Shown: positions 35,169 through 44,422, numbered from the stretch's first letter. The stretch: DNA of 51,654 nucleotides from Clostridiales bacterium mt11 (GCA_001282665.1 LN874946.1:15268-66921); one strand, 5' to 3'. Numbers and translations are program-made. Notes: generated by a model from the sequence alone, not told the origin.

Positions 35169-35377
35169 TGGATGAATTGATATCTAAGATAGCAAACATA
35201 TCTATTAAGAAACTATGTTAATAAGTTAACAGAAGTATATAGTCCTGTATTCTTTGCTATCAATTTGTTATAATGAGAACAAATTAGATTTTGCTTATGA
35301 GTAGGAGTGAATAGAAAATAAACGATTCAATTAAATCAAATCATTTAAATAAGGAAACTAGTAAAAGTGGAAATATA

Positions 35378-36001
35378 ATGCGTTGGTTTATTATGTGTAT
35401 CGCAGTTTTTTTAATTTCCATATTTATTCATGAATGTGGACATGGATTTGCTAATTCTTTAAGAGGAATTGAGTGCAGCTCAGGTTTTAATCGTATCGGT
35501 GATATTTATAAATATCCAAAGGATGCTGATTTCCGTGCAGAATATAGTTCTGTTTCAGATAGTATGTTAGATTTTGGTGTACCAGCAACACTTTTATTGG
35601 CTATCATGGGAACAGTCGTATTCTACAAAGCAAAGGGAGAAAAAAGTAGGATGGTTGCTTTGTCATTGGCAGCTACAAACAGTATAATGCGTTTAATCCC
35701 ATGTTTATTTGTGGTCATGGTTCCATTGTTAACAGGAAAAATTCATAATGAAGATGAATATGGAATTGGTTTTGAATTAGTAAAAGTAACAGGAGCTTCA
35801 TGGTTTGTCTATTTGCCAGCATTATTATCTATTTTTATATCAATTATGTGTATTGTGTGTCTATATAAAAAACTAAAAGTGAAGATGTCAAATAAAAGAT
35901 TTTGGGATTATGGGTCTCTCACTCTTTTTAGCTTTTTTGTGGCTATGATAATTACAAATATACTTGATAATATATTTCGTATTAATTGGACAGTTCGTTA
36001 G
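35378..36001 (+). CDS. Small membrane protein with HExxH-like motif
   Basis: The 207-residue protein has about five membrane segments. The first contains HECGH, which fits the HExxH zinc-protease pattern within a transmembrane helix (ISIFIHECGHGFANSLRG), as in site-2-protease-like M50 peptidases. A conserved second metal site (such as NxxPxxxxD) is not evident, so activity is uncertain. Ribosome binding is weak (AAGTGGAAAT). The 209-bp gap before it holds no gene. I do not recognise the family. Confidence 0.6.
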   Translation: MRWFIMCIAVFLISIFIHECGHGFANSLRGIECSSGFNRIGDIYKYPKDADFRAEYSSVSDSMLDFGVPATLLLAIMGTVVFYKAKGEKSRMVALSLAATNSIMRLIPCLFVVMVPLLTGKIHNEDEYGIGFELVKVTGASWFVYLPALLSIFISIMCIVCLYKKLKVKMSNKRFWDYGSLTLFSFFVAMIITNILDNIFRINWTVR

Positions 36002-36100
36002 TAGTAAAATTTCAGTTCATATAATTTAAATTTAATAAAATATTTTCTTTTCAATTATACATATAGATTAATTTAATATTTTCACAAGGAGTGATTATGA

Positions 36101-36355
36101 ATGAGAAGTGCTAAAGAAAGTGGTAAGTTTCCATATGGTATGAGTACCATTTGTTATTTTGAAGTGGATAAGCATGGCAATATATCACAAGTTCCACACG
36201 GAAATAAATCAGAAAGGTTAATAGCTCTTGAAGCTTATCAAAGAGCTATAGATGGAACCACAACATTATATGCTGTATGGCCAGGTAATTGGAGAAGCGA
36301 TTTGTTTATCATTGATGATCTTGATGCCTTTGCAAAGGCATTAGGCTTGATTTAA
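36101..36355 (+). CDS. Small uncharacterised protein
   Basis: The 84-residue soluble protein is unrecognised. It has a Trp-rich segment LYAVWPGNWRSDLFIIDDLD near its end. AAGGAG stands nine bases before the ATG at 36101. It lies in an accessory block between a membrane protein and an acetyltransferase, with separate spacing on both sides. The composition and ribosome binding site support a real gene. Confidence 0.6.
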   Translation: MRSAKESGKFPYGMSTICYFEVDKHGNISQVPHGNKSERLIALEAYQRAIDGTTTLYAVWPGNWRSDLFIIDDLDAFAKALGLI

Positions 36356-36469
36356 GGGATAATAAATGGGAAAATATTAATATTATCAAAGTGTATAGAT
36401 ATATGGTGGTTAGAAAATAATCTTTAGGACTAATAAATATAAATAAAAGATTTTATCAGGAGACTTAAA

Positions 36470-36922
36470 ATGATTGATATTCAGTATGCTACCGAATTAG
36501 ATTTCTCATCATGGATGGAATTAGTCAGATTGTTAAAAGACAAATTTCCAGGTTTAGAAACAGAAGATAGTATCTTGGAATATGAAAAAACATTATTAAA
36601 GAATATTAAACGTCGAAGTGCGATATGTGCGAAAGATCAGAACTGTGTCGTAGGTGTTTTACTCTTTTCCACAAAGAATAATATGCTTTGCTATATGGCC
36701 GTACATCCAAATTATAGACGACAAGGTATTGCTACAAAAATGATTACAGAAATGCTTACAAAGCTTGATAAGAACCGTGATATAATTGTATCTACTTTCA
36801 GAGAAGATGATGAAAAAGGAACTGCTCCAAGGGCGTTTTATAAGAAATTTGGTTTTATGGAAGACGAGTTGATAGAGGAATTTGGCTATCCTAATCAAAG
36901 ATTTATTTTACGTGCTGAATAA
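36470..36922 (+). CDS. GNAT-family N-acetyltransferase
   Basis: The 150-residue protein has a clear GNAT core: LCYMAVHPNYRRQGIATKMI is motif A with the RRQGIA pyrophosphate-binding loop, followed by ENR-like STFREDDEKGTAPRAFYKKF and FGFMEDELIEEFGYP. Substrate unknown. CAGGAG is seven bases before the ATG. A monocistronic unit is likely; a strong terminator lies at 37028. Confidence 0.88.
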   Translation: MIDIQYATELDFSSWMELVRLLKDKFPGLETEDSILEYEKTLLKNIKRRSAICAKDQNCVVGVLLFSTKNNMLCYMAVHPNYRRQGIATKMITEMLTKLDKNRDIIVSTFREDDEKGTAPRAFYKKFGFMEDELIEEFGYPNQRFILRAE

Positions 36923-37027
36923 GTGTTAGGCAAAGTTTATAGTTCTGATTTCGTAATAAAGTAAAATAGGTATCTTATTTGTATCTATTTTGTACTAATA
37001 TCAAAAGGTTAATTGTTTGAAATTGAT

Positions 37028-37061
37028 GTGCCTTATTTTTATAAAAATAAGGCACTTTTTT
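37028..37061. terminator. Bidirectional terminator
   Basis: A 14-bp perfect stem with GTGCC/GGCAC at its base is followed by six T. It lies between the acetyltransferase gene and the convergent WYL regulator gene and can serve both. Confidence 0.9.
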
Positions 37062-37123
37062 GTTGAAAATAAATTGAAATAAAGTGATTGCCATAGAATA
37101 GATAAGAGTTTATAGCATTTATC

Positions 37124-38068
37124 CTATTTGGATTTAATATCATATAGATTATACATAGATATAATTTCTTTTTTTAAATTATCAACTAGCTCTGAAGGTT
37201 CAATTACTTTTGCATTTGTTCCAAGCTTTAAAAGGAGTTTTGTGTAAAAAGAGATTTCACTTAAATCAATTGTTTTTTCTAATGTGTAATAATTATGATT
37301 GATACACTCTAAATCATTTTGCAAAAAATAGATATCTTTACATTCTAAATAAGCAGTCCTATTTAATTTCACCTGCAAATTAATTGGATTGTTAATTGGA
37401 TAGTTTGATAACCATTCTTTTAAAGACATTAGATTTTCAAAAGTATCCATACTTTTTTCAAAGTCTATTATTCTATCTACACGATATAATCTGTATTCCA
37501 TTAAGTCTATATCAAGAGCAGGAGAATACCATTTGCCATTATATGCATAAACTCCTAGTGGAACAATTTTCTTATTTGTTTTTGATTTGGAGGAGTTATA
37601 TTGAATCAATACGATATTTTTATTTATAGCAGCAGTTATTATTTCTTTTAAAAAAGGTGCATCATGTTTGAATCGATATTCATTGATTTGTAGGATATCA
37701 TCTAATTCTTTAAATTCCTTTAAAGTATCTTTAGGCAGAAGGGAATATATTTTTTCTTTAACTGAGCTAATACTTAAATCAAAAGGTAAATGATTATAAT
37801 TGCCAAGATAATTAAATGAGAAGAGAATTGCAAATATCTCATCTCTTGAAAACAGTATAGGGGGATATACTTGATTATCTAGTACTTTATAGCCTCCATT
37901 TTTGCCTTGCTTTGAGTATATAGGTATGCCCATATCTGAAAGGTCAGTTATATATCTGTGAGCAGTTCTTACGGATATACTAAACTCATTTGCAACTTCT
38001 CTTGCTGTAAATTCCTTTTTTGAATTAACAAACCAAATTAAATCGAATAATATTGTAGTTTTATTCAT
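37124..38068 (-). CDS. WYL-domain transcriptional regulator
   Basis: The 314-residue protein has an N-terminal winged helix (TAREVANEFSISVRTAHRYI, about residues 19-40) and a WYL-type sensor domain around residues 140-220 (KWYSPALDIDLMEYRLYRVD). WYL proteins often respond to nucleic acid or nucleotides. AAGGAGG precedes the ATG at 38068. It is divergent from the UvrA-like gene, and a perfect 15-bp palindrome lies between the two starts, so it likely controls both. Confidence 0.9.
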   Translation of the reverse strand: MNKTTILFDLIWFVNSKKEFTAREVANEFSISVRTAHRYITDLSDMGIPIYSKQGKNGGYKVLDNQVYPPILFSRDEIFAILFSFNYLGNYNHLPFDLSISSVKEKIYSLLPKDTLKEFKELDDILQINEYRFKHDAPFLKEIITAAINKNIVLIQYNSSKSKTNKKIVPLGVYAYNGKWYSPALDIDLMEYRLYRVDRIIDFEKSMDTFENLMSLKEWLSNYPINNPINLQVKLNRTAYLECKDIYFLQNDLECINHNYYTLEKTIDLSEISFYTKLLLKLGTNAKVIEPSELVDNLKKEIISMYNLYDIKSK

Positions 38069-38083
38069 ATTTCCTCCTTAAAG

Positions 38084-38098
38084 TGACAATTATTGTCA
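38084..38098. promoter_or_regulatory. Palindromic operator between WYL and UvrA-like genes
   Basis: TGACAAT-T-ATTGTCA is a perfect dyad. Its right half TTGTCA can serve as -35 box for the UvrA-like gene, with TATTGT 17 bases on. On the other strand TATAAT lies about 8 bases before it, so the dyad would cover the start point of the regulator gene. This fits one operator repressing both directions. Confidence 0.65.
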
Positions 38099-38144
38099 TG
38101 TTTATATTATACACTTATTGTATTAAAAGTTGAAGGGTGATGTT

Positions 38145-40397
38145 ATGAAAGATGTAATTATAGTAAAAGGAGCAAGGGAAAAAAATCTAAAAAATATTGA
38201 TGTATGTATTCCAAAGAAAGAAATCACAGTAGTAGTTGGTCCATCTGGTTCAGGTAAATCTGCTTTAGTATTTGACACCATTGCAGCAGAATCACAAAGG
38301 CAGATGAATGAAAGTTACTCCAGTTTTATTAGAGCAAGATTAGGGAAGTTTCCACAGCCAAAATGTGATGAGATTAAAAGACTATCACCATCAATTGTTA
38401 TAAATCAAAAAAGGATTGGAGATAATAACAAGTCTACAGTAGGAACGGTAACTGATATATATTCAAAACTTAGATTATTATTTTCTAGATTTGGAAAGCC
38501 TTTTGTGGGATATTCGGATAGTTTTTCTTTTAATAATCCAAAAGGTATGTGTGAAGTTTGTGAGGGAATTGGAAAGATAAGGGACATTGATATAGAAAAG
38601 ATTATAGATAAAAACAAATCATTAAATGAAGGGGCAATTTTATTTCCTACATTCCAAGTAGGAGGATTTAGATGGAGTAGGTATGTAGAGTCTGGTTTGT
38701 TTGATAATGACAAAAAAATCAGTGATTACAATGAGAAGGAACTTCATCTGTTATTATATGTAGATGAAATAAAATTAGAAAATCCAAGTGATAAATATCC
38801 AAAGTCAGCAATTTATGATGGATTAATACCAAGAATAGAAAAAGCCTTCTTTAAAAAGGATATTAGGGAAGGTAGAGTTTATAAACATGAGATAGATAAA
38901 TATGCAAGGGAAATTACCTGTCCAAAATGTAATGGAGCAAGATTAAACGAAGAAATTTTAAAATGTAAGATAAATGATAAAAACATTTATGATTATTGTA
39001 GAATAAGTATAGAGAATTTAATAATCGAGCTAGAGAGTTTGAATATAAAAAATGCGAAAGAATTGATAGATTCAATTTTAAAAGATTTATATAATTTTAG
39101 ATTAGTTGGGCTCGATTATTTAAGTTTAAATAGAAATATCGGAACTCTTTCAGGAGGAGAATCCCAAAGAATAAAGATTATAAAGCAGCTTGGAAGTAGT
39201 CTTGTAGATTTATTATATATCTTAGACGAACCAAGTGTAGGTTTGCATCCAGAGGATATATTGAGGATAAATAGACTGCTGATAGATTTAAAGAAGAAGG
39301 GGAATACAGTATTAATTGTAGAGCATGATATTGATATGATAAAGATTGCCGATAATATAGTAGAACTGGGACCAAGATCAGGAGAAAAAGGAGGCGAATT
39401 AATTTTTTCAGGCAAATATGAAGATTTTTTAACTGCAGAAACTTTGACATCAAAGGAATTTAAAAAGAAGAATAAATTGAACAATGAAATGAAGACTTTT
39501 AAAGAGTGGATAGAAGTTAATAAAGCAAAGGCAAACAATCTAAAGAATATAGATATTAAAATACCTAAAAATGCAATTACTGTAGTAACTGGAGTTGCAG
39601 GTTCAGGGAAATCATCACTTATGGATATGGAATTTAGAGAAAGATATCCTGAAGCTATTTTTATTGATCAAAAGAAGATATATACAAATGTCAGATCAAC
39701 AGTTTCAAGCTATATGGGGATATTTGATAACATTAAAGATATCTTTGCCAAAAAAAATAACGTATCTCCATCTTACTTTAGTTTTAATTCCAAGGGTGCT
39801 TGCCCAGAATGTGGAGGCAAAGGTTATATAAAACTAGATTTAGCATATATGGATGACATAGTTAACCAATGCGAAGCATGCAATGGAAAAAGATACAATG
39901 CTAGATCACTTAAATATAAGGTAAATGGTTTGGACATAAGTCAAGTATTGGATTTATCAATTGAAAATGCTTTAAACTATTTTAAAGACTTTAAGATTAA
40001 TAAAATTTTACAGCAATTAATAGATGTAGGGATTGGATATTTAACTTTAGGACAGAGTTTAGATACACTATCTGGAGGAGAACTACAAAGATTAAAACTA
40101 TCTATCAATTTAAATCTCAATGGAAATATTTATGTCTTTGATGAACCAACGACGGGGCTGCATGTAAAGGATATTGATAGATTGATAGAGATATTTAAAA
40201 AGCTGTCTAAAAATAATACAATAATAATTATTGAACATAATTTAGAGATAATGAGCATTGCTGATTGGATTATAGACTTGGGACCACATGCTGGAGAGAA
40301 AGGTGGATATTTACTATACCAAGGAAGAACTGAAGGAATACTGGAATGCCAGAAATCAATTACGGGAAGGCATTTAAAAAAACATTTAGATAAATAA
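38145..40397 (+). CDS. UvrA-like ABC ATPase lacking the UvrB-binding domain (class II)
   Basis: The 750-residue protein has two ABC ATPase halves: Walker A VVGPSGSGKSALVF and VTGVAGSGKSSLMD, signatures LSGGESQRIK and LSGGELQRLK, and zinc-module cysteines CEVCEGIGK, CPKCNGARL, CPECGGKGY and CEACNGKRY. Normal UvrA is about 940 residues; here the segment after STVGTVTDIY runs straight to the FSFNNPKGMC module, so the insertion that binds UvrB is missing. Such class II UvrA proteins are not classical excision-repair subunits and are often linked to drug tolerance. ATG 38145 fits GAAGGG upstream. The divergent WYL gene probably regulates it. Confidence 0.9.
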   Translation: MKDVIIVKGAREKNLKNIDVCIPKKEITVVVGPSGSGKSALVFDTIAAESQRQMNESYSSFIRARLGKFPQPKCDEIKRLSPSIVINQKRIGDNNKSTVGTVTDIYSKLRLLFSRFGKPFVGYSDSFSFNNPKGMCEVCEGIGKIRDIDIEKIIDKNKSLNEGAILFPTFQVGGFRWSRYVESGLFDNDKKISDYNEKELHLLLYVDEIKLENPSDKYPKSAIYDGLIPRIEKAFFKKDIREGRVYKHEIDKYAREITCPKCNGARLNEEILKCKINDKNIYDYCRISIENLIIELESLNIKNAKELIDSILKDLYNFRLVGLDYLSLNRNIGTLSGGESQRIKIIKQLGSSLVDLLYILDEPSVGLHPEDILRINRLLIDLKKKGNTVLIVEHDIDMIKIADNIVELGPRSGEKGGELIFSGKYEDFLTAETLTSKEFKKKNKLNNEMKTFKEWIEVNKAKANNLKNIDIKIPKNAITVVTGVAGSGKSSLMDMEFRERYPEAIFIDQKKIYTNVRSTVSSYMGIFDNIKDIFAKKNNVSPSYFSFNSKGACPECGGKGYIKLDLAYMDDIVNQCEACNGKRYNARSLKYKVNGLDISQVLDLSIENALNYFKDFKINKILQQLIDVGIGYLTLGQSLDTLSGGELQRLKLSINLNLNGNIYVFDEPTTGLHVKDIDRLIEIFKKLSKNNTIIIIEHNLEIMSIADWIIDLGPHAGEKGGYLLYQGRTEGILECQKSITGRHLKKHLDK

Positions 40398-40429
40398 TCA
40401 TTTAAAAATATAACTATATTTTTAAATGA
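40398..40429 (+). terminator. Hairpin after the UvrA-like gene
   Basis: TCATTTAAAAATA pairs perfectly with TATTTTTAAATGA around a 6-base loop. It is AT-rich and lacks a T-run, so it is a weak terminator at best. Confidence 0.5.
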
Positions 40430-40433
40430 TTTA

Positions 40434-40727
40434 ATGGACAAGCCGTTGTATTTAAAATATAAGACATTAGGTATATGTTTTGAAAACCGAGCTTCATTGA
40501 AAGACGGTATAAATGAATATGGATTAATAGGGATTACCAATGTTTTTTTAGAGTTCAACTTTTACGATAATCAAAGAAAATCAGAAAAGATTAATATTTA
40601 TAGTTTGAATTACTTGACCTATGTACTTTTTAATTTTATATTTGCCTATTCTACTAAAAGATGCATTATTATTGAAACTAGAAAAAAGCAATTGATATAT
40701 ACTATGAAAGAAGTCAACTTTCAGTAA
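40434..40727 (+). CDS. Doubtful 97-codon ORF
   Basis: An open frame from ATG 40434 starts MDKPLYLKYKTLGICFENRA and ends in the stem of the terminator at 40706. It has no convincing ribosome binding site (the preceding bases are part of a hairpin), and the second half looks non-coding. It may be the remains of a gene. I do not recognise it; otherwise the 400-bp stretch 40398-40799 holds only two hairpins. Confidence 0.25.
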   Translation: MDKPLYLKYKTLGICFENRASLKDGINEYGLIGITNVFLEFNFYDNQRKSEKINIYSLNYLTYVLFNFIFAYSTKRCIIIETRKKQLIYTMKEVNFQ

Positions 40728-40746
40728 TTGGCTTCTTTCGTTTTTT
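40706..40746 (+). terminator. Rho-independent terminator upstream of the nucleosidase
   Basis: GAAAGAAG-TCAA pairs with TTGG-CTTCTTTC (12 bp with one wobble), followed by GTTTTTT. It ends whatever is transcribed from the region after the UvrA-like gene. Confidence 0.75.
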
Positions 40747-40799
40747 ACGATAAAATCGGTGTTAAAATTTGGATGATTTATATCCTGAGATGTGTTAAT

Positions 40800-41498
40800 A
40801 TGATTAAAGTAGGTGTAATTTGTGCTGGAGATGTTGAACTCGAACCATTTTTGTCCCATATCCAAAATTGCAGTATTACAGAAAAAGCCATGTTAAAGAT
40901 TTATGAAGGGCAAATAAATGGCATACCTATTACAACGTTGTATAATGGTGTATGTAAAGTAAATGCAGCAATAGCTACCCAAATTCTAATAGATACATAT
41001 CAAGTTGATATCATTATAAATGCTGGAACGGCAGGTGAGATGGATAATAAAGTTGAAATTTTTGATACTATAATTTCAACTCAAGTTGCTTACCACGATG
41101 TTGATGACAACATATTAATTGAGTTTCACCCTTGATTATCCTCTCTATATTTTGACGCAGATAGAAAATTACTTGAAATAGCAAAGAACCTAACACAAAT
41201 CAAGAACAATATTTATTTTGGAAGAATGGTTACAGGTGAAAAATTTATTGAAGATAGTATGCGGAATGAAATAAATAATAAATTTTCTCCTTTATCTGTG
41301 GATATGGAAACTGCAAGTATTGCTCATGTGTGCTATGTTAATAAAATACCGTTTATTGCAATACGAACTATAACTGATACTGCCTCCCACTCAGGAGTAG
41401 ATAATTTTGAAAAAAATTGTAGACAAGCTTCCATAATATCAAAAGATGTTGTTTTGGAAATGTTAAAAGGACTTAACAGCCTTACAAGATTAGAATGA
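40800..41498 (+). pseudogene. MTA/SAH nucleosidase-like gene with one internal stop
   Basis: The sequence encodes a phosphorylase-fold nucleosidase like MTAN (Pfs), which hydrolyses methylthioadenosine and S-adenosylhomocysteine. It starts MIKVGVICAGDVELEPFL and contains INAGTAGEM, VDMETASIAHVC (with the substrate-binding Glu) and IRTITDTAS with the catalytic Asp. A single TGA at 41133-41135 (codon 112) interrupts an otherwise open 233-codon frame of normal length, between EFHP and LSSLYFDADRKL. No frameshift is needed. It is probably inactive; a sequencing error or read-through cannot be excluded. The ribosome binding site is weak. Confidence 0.85.
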
Positions 41499-41585
41499 TT
41501 TACAGTTTTTGTGTGAAATTTATTATATTGCATAGTTGTAGAATTAGACAGCAAAATAAACTATGTAGGTGTAAGGAGGGTAGAT

Positions 41586-42494
41586 TTGAATAAACTTTTA
41601 ATAGAAAATATATATGAGAAATATCCTATAGATGATATAGTCTCGTATGAGGAAATTAAAAATGGGAATACGGCAGAAACTTTTTTGATAAATTCTAAAT
41701 CAAAGAAGTGGATACTACGTAAACTTAAAGATAAGAGTCAAGGGGATGCAGAGTTTACTATTACAAATCATATACTTAGTAAGGGGGTGAATTGCGTATC
41801 ACCTATAGTTCCTACGAAGGATGGGAATCCATATTTTTGTTTTGGAAAAAGTTATTATAATCTTCAAGAATATATTAATGGAATGGCTCCAAAGGTATCT
41901 GATAAACAGATGATACAAGAAATTGCTAAGTCCGTTGCTCATATGCAGGATGCCTTATCCGATAGTGATATTTCAATTAAGTCTAAAGATAGATTCGACC
42001 TTATAAACTTATGGGAGAAAGGAAAGATTTTCTGGGAAGAACAATATGATAACGGAAAAGTCCCTTATTCCGATAAGGAAGTAGATGAAATAGTGAAGGA
42101 ATTATATCTTAAGACTGCTGGAAATAATGAAATTGTCCATGGAGATTTAGGTATATGGAATATGATTTGGACAAACGATGAAATTAAAATAATAGACTTT
42201 GGCGAGTCCAGAATAGATGATTATTATTTTGATATTGCTGGTGCATTATGTTCATCAATAAGATATAATGAGGATATTAAAAAGATGAACGAGTTATGTA
42301 TGGCATTTGTCTATACATATTCTCAAAGTGGTTTTAAAATAAACACATCAAAACTTCTTACTTATATTCAATTATGGTATTGGAGAGGAACTTTTTCAGT
42401 TTTAAATAGTGAGAAGCTTAATATTAATAAAAAGGAAACTATGATTAAATTATCGTTAGATGTTATACACAAGTACAATGCAATATTAGCTTAA
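41586..42494 (+). CDS. Aminoglycoside phosphotransferase-fold kinase
   Basis: The 302-residue protein has the APH/choline-kinase fold: ATP-binding lysine in KWILRKLK, catalytic loop EIVHGDLGIWNMIW (about residues 180-193) with the HGDxxxxN pattern, and metal-binding IIDFGESRIDD. This superfamily includes antibiotic kinases, homoserine kinase and choline or methylthioribose kinases. Sequence alone does not tell the substrate. Being next to a methylthioadenosine nucleosidase-like gene, a methylthioribose-type role is conceivable but unproven. Start is TTG 41586 with AAGGAGGGT before it. Confidence 0.85.
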   Translation: MNKLLIENIYEKYPIDDIVSYEEIKNGNTAETFLINSKSKKWILRKLKDKSQGDAEFTITNHILSKGVNCVSPIVPTKDGNPYFCFGKSYYNLQEYINGMAPKVSDKQMIQEIAKSVAHMQDALSDSDISIKSKDRFDLINLWEKGKIFWEEQYDNGKVPYSDKEVDEIVKELYLKTAGNNEIVHGDLGIWNMIWTNDEIKIIDFGESRIDDYYFDIAGALCSSIRYNEDIKKMNELCMAFVYTYSQSGFKINTSKLLTYIQLWYWRGTFSVLNSEKLNINKKETMIKLSLDVIHKYNAILA

Positions 42495-42565
42495 TAAATG
42501 TAAATATTATTATACATTCTTTATAAAATACCAAAAGGATATAGATATTTTAGATACAGTATATT

Positions 42566-42594
42566 AAGGTGGTCGCATTAGCAACCACCTTTTG
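42566..42594 (+). terminator. Terminator before the two-component operon
   Basis: AAGGTGGT (42566-42573) pairs with ACCACCTT (42584-42591), then TTT. It lies after the kinase gene. Confidence 0.75.
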
Positions 42595-42661
42595 GTAGTA
42601 TTTGGTTGTAGATAAGACATGTTTCATTATTATAAATATATAATATCTTTGAGGTGATTAA

Positions 42662-43315
42662 ATGAAAATATTTTTACTAGAAGATGATGAAACTTTAGGT
42701 TTTGGAATAAAGACCTATTTAGTTAATAATGGATATGATGTAGTAATCAGCAAGTCCTTAAAAGAGGCTAAGGAAAATTTTAATTATGATTTTAATTTAA
42801 TAATATTAGATGTAAATTTACCAGATGGAACTGGTTTTGATTTTCTAAAGATATTTAATATAGAATCTACACCAATAATATTTTTAACAGTTAATGATTC
42901 AGAGGAGGATATAGTAAAGGGACTTAATATCTCTGATGGATATATGACAAAACCTTTTAAACTTTCAATATTAAAAGCGAAGATAGAAAGTATTTTAAGG
43001 CGAGTAAATGGAATAGAAGAGAAATTAAACTATAAAAGTTTAATATTAGATAAAAAAAACTACAGATGTCTTTTAGATGGAGAAGATATAAACTTAACTT
43101 TAAAAGAATATGAAGTTTTGAAACTTCTTTTGGAAAACAAAGGAAATACTTTAAGCCGAGATAAGATTTTAGAAATAGTTTGGGATATAGATGGAGATTT
43201 TATAGAAGATAATACTCTTTCTGTCACAGTTAAAAGGCTTAGGGAAAAACTAAGGGATTATAACTATATAGTAGAAACTGTTAGAGGAATTGGCTATAGA
43301 TTTGTGAGGGATTAA
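42662..43315 (+). CDS. OmpR-type response regulator
   Basis: The 217-residue regulator has a receiver domain with acidic LLEDDE, phosphorylation site Asp50 in LIILDVNLPDGTG and the conserved Lys in YMTKPF, then a winged-helix domain (NLTLKEYEVLKLLLENKG to VETVRGIGYRF). This is the OmpR/PhoB type found with BceRS-like systems. GAGGTGATTAA precedes the ATG at 42662. The sensor kinase gene starts two bases after its stop. It likely controls the ABC genes that follow. Confidence 0.94.
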   Translation: MKIFLLEDDETLGFGIKTYLVNNGYDVVISKSLKEAKENFNYDFNLIILDVNLPDGTGFDFLKIFNIESTPIIFLTVNDSEEDIVKGLNISDGYMTKPFKLSILKAKIESILRRVNGIEEKLNYKSLILDKKNYRCLLDGEDINLTLKEYEVLKLLLENKGNTLSRDKILEIVWDIDGDFIEDNTLSVTVKRLREKLRDYNYIVETVRGIGYRFVRD

Positions 43316-43316
43316 T

Positions 43317-44363
43317 ATGAGTTTTTTTATAATAGTATTTTTAATTATTAGCTTTTTAATATATGGAATGGATAGATATTTTTATATTACAATTTCAAAT
43401 ATCCTAGATATTAAAGGAGTTAATAGTGATATGACTTTAAAATCTTTAGGATACTACAATGAAAGTATATTTTACCATAAGATATATAAAATTTTACTTA
43501 TCCTTATTATTTCTATAATTATATATGGAATATATATATTATTTAACAGAAAGAAAGACAGAGAACTTAAGTCTAAAATTAAGGAATTGGAAGAAGATTT
43601 AATAAGGATAAATAGAGGAGACTATTCTATAGAGATAAAAGAAGATGATGAGTACAGCATATTACGAGATGAAATATATAAGATTATAGTAAATTTAAAA
43701 TCTTTAGAAGAAGAATCTAAAAGACAAAAATCTAATTTAAAGAAAGACCTATCAAATATAGCCCACCAGCTTAAAACACCTATAACCTCAATAGGATTTA
43801 TGGCGGAATTAATTAAAACAGATAAAGAAAATATAGATATATATTTAGAAAAGCTGCATTTAGAATTAGATAGGCTTAAGAACTTTACAGAAGTACTTTT
43901 AAAACTATCTAAAGTGAATTCAAATACTATAGATTATAAATATGAAAAGCTTTCCATAAAGGAAATAATAGAAGATATAGTAAAGAACTTAAATAGAGAT
44001 AGAAAAGTTAAAGTAGAATATTTTGGGGAAGATTTTATGATTTTAGGAGATGAAGTTTGGCTTTATGAAGGCTTTTTAAATATAATAAAAAATTCTTTAG
44101 AGCATACCTTAGATAAAATTAAAATAGAGTTTATGTCTAATCCAATATATGGAGAGATAAGGATAAAGGATAATGGAAAGGGATTGGAAGAGGAAGCACT
44201 AAAAAGGATTTTTGATAGATTTTATAGAGGAAATACTTCTATGCCCGGCTATGGAATAGGATTAAATCTTTCAAAGGCAATAATAGAAAACCACAAAGGA
44301 GAGATAGAAGCTTATAATGATAATGGACTTGTATTTCAAATTAAATTTTATAATGTCACTTAG
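43317..44363 (+). CDS. Sensor histidine kinase
   Basis: The 348-residue membrane kinase has two membrane segments (residues 3-18 and 58-77) with a short outer loop of about 40 residues. A linker coil (80-100) follows, then the H-box SNIAHQLKTPI with His150, and the ATPase with N-box NIIKNSLEH, DNGKGL, and GYGIGLNLSKAI. The small sensing loop resembles kinases that detect peptides or membrane stress with help from a partner ABC permease. It is coupled to the response regulator gene by one-base spacing. Confidence 0.92.
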   Translation: MSFFIIVFLIISFLIYGMDRYFYITISNILDIKGVNSDMTLKSLGYYNESIFYHKIYKILLILIISIIIYGIYILFNRKKDRELKSKIKELEEDLIRINRGDYSIEIKEDDEYSILRDEIYKIIVNLKSLEEESKRQKSNLKKDLSNIAHQLKTPITSIGFMAELIKTDKENIDIYLEKLHLELDRLKNFTEVLLKLSKVNSNTIDYKYEKLSIKEIIEDIVKNLNRDRKVKVEYFGEDFMILGDEVWLYEGFLNIIKNSLEHTLDKIKIEFMSNPIYGEIRIKDNGKGLEEEALKRIFDRFYRGNTSMPGYGIGLNLSKAIIENHKGEIEAYNDNGLVFQIKFYNVT

Positions 44364-44372
44364 ATGTCACTT
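44353..44372 (+). promoter_or_regulatory. Direct repeat, putative response-regulator site
   Basis: ATGTCACTT occurs at 44353-44361 and 44364-44372, 11 bases apart, about one DNA turn. This is the usual layout for OmpR-type dimers. A TATTAT -10-like box lies just beyond, and the ABC gene begins 50 bases later. The first copy overlaps the end of the kinase gene. Confidence 0.6.
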
Positions 44373-44422
44373 TCATATTATATCCTCTAGTTAAATACTA
44401 TTTTATTGGAGGAAGAAACATT

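Noticed and set aside
41133..41135. TGA as selenocysteine codon in the nucleosidase-like gene
   Set aside because: The family has no catalytic Cys or Sec at this place, and no SECIS-like hairpin directly after the codon was recognised; a nonsense change is simpler.
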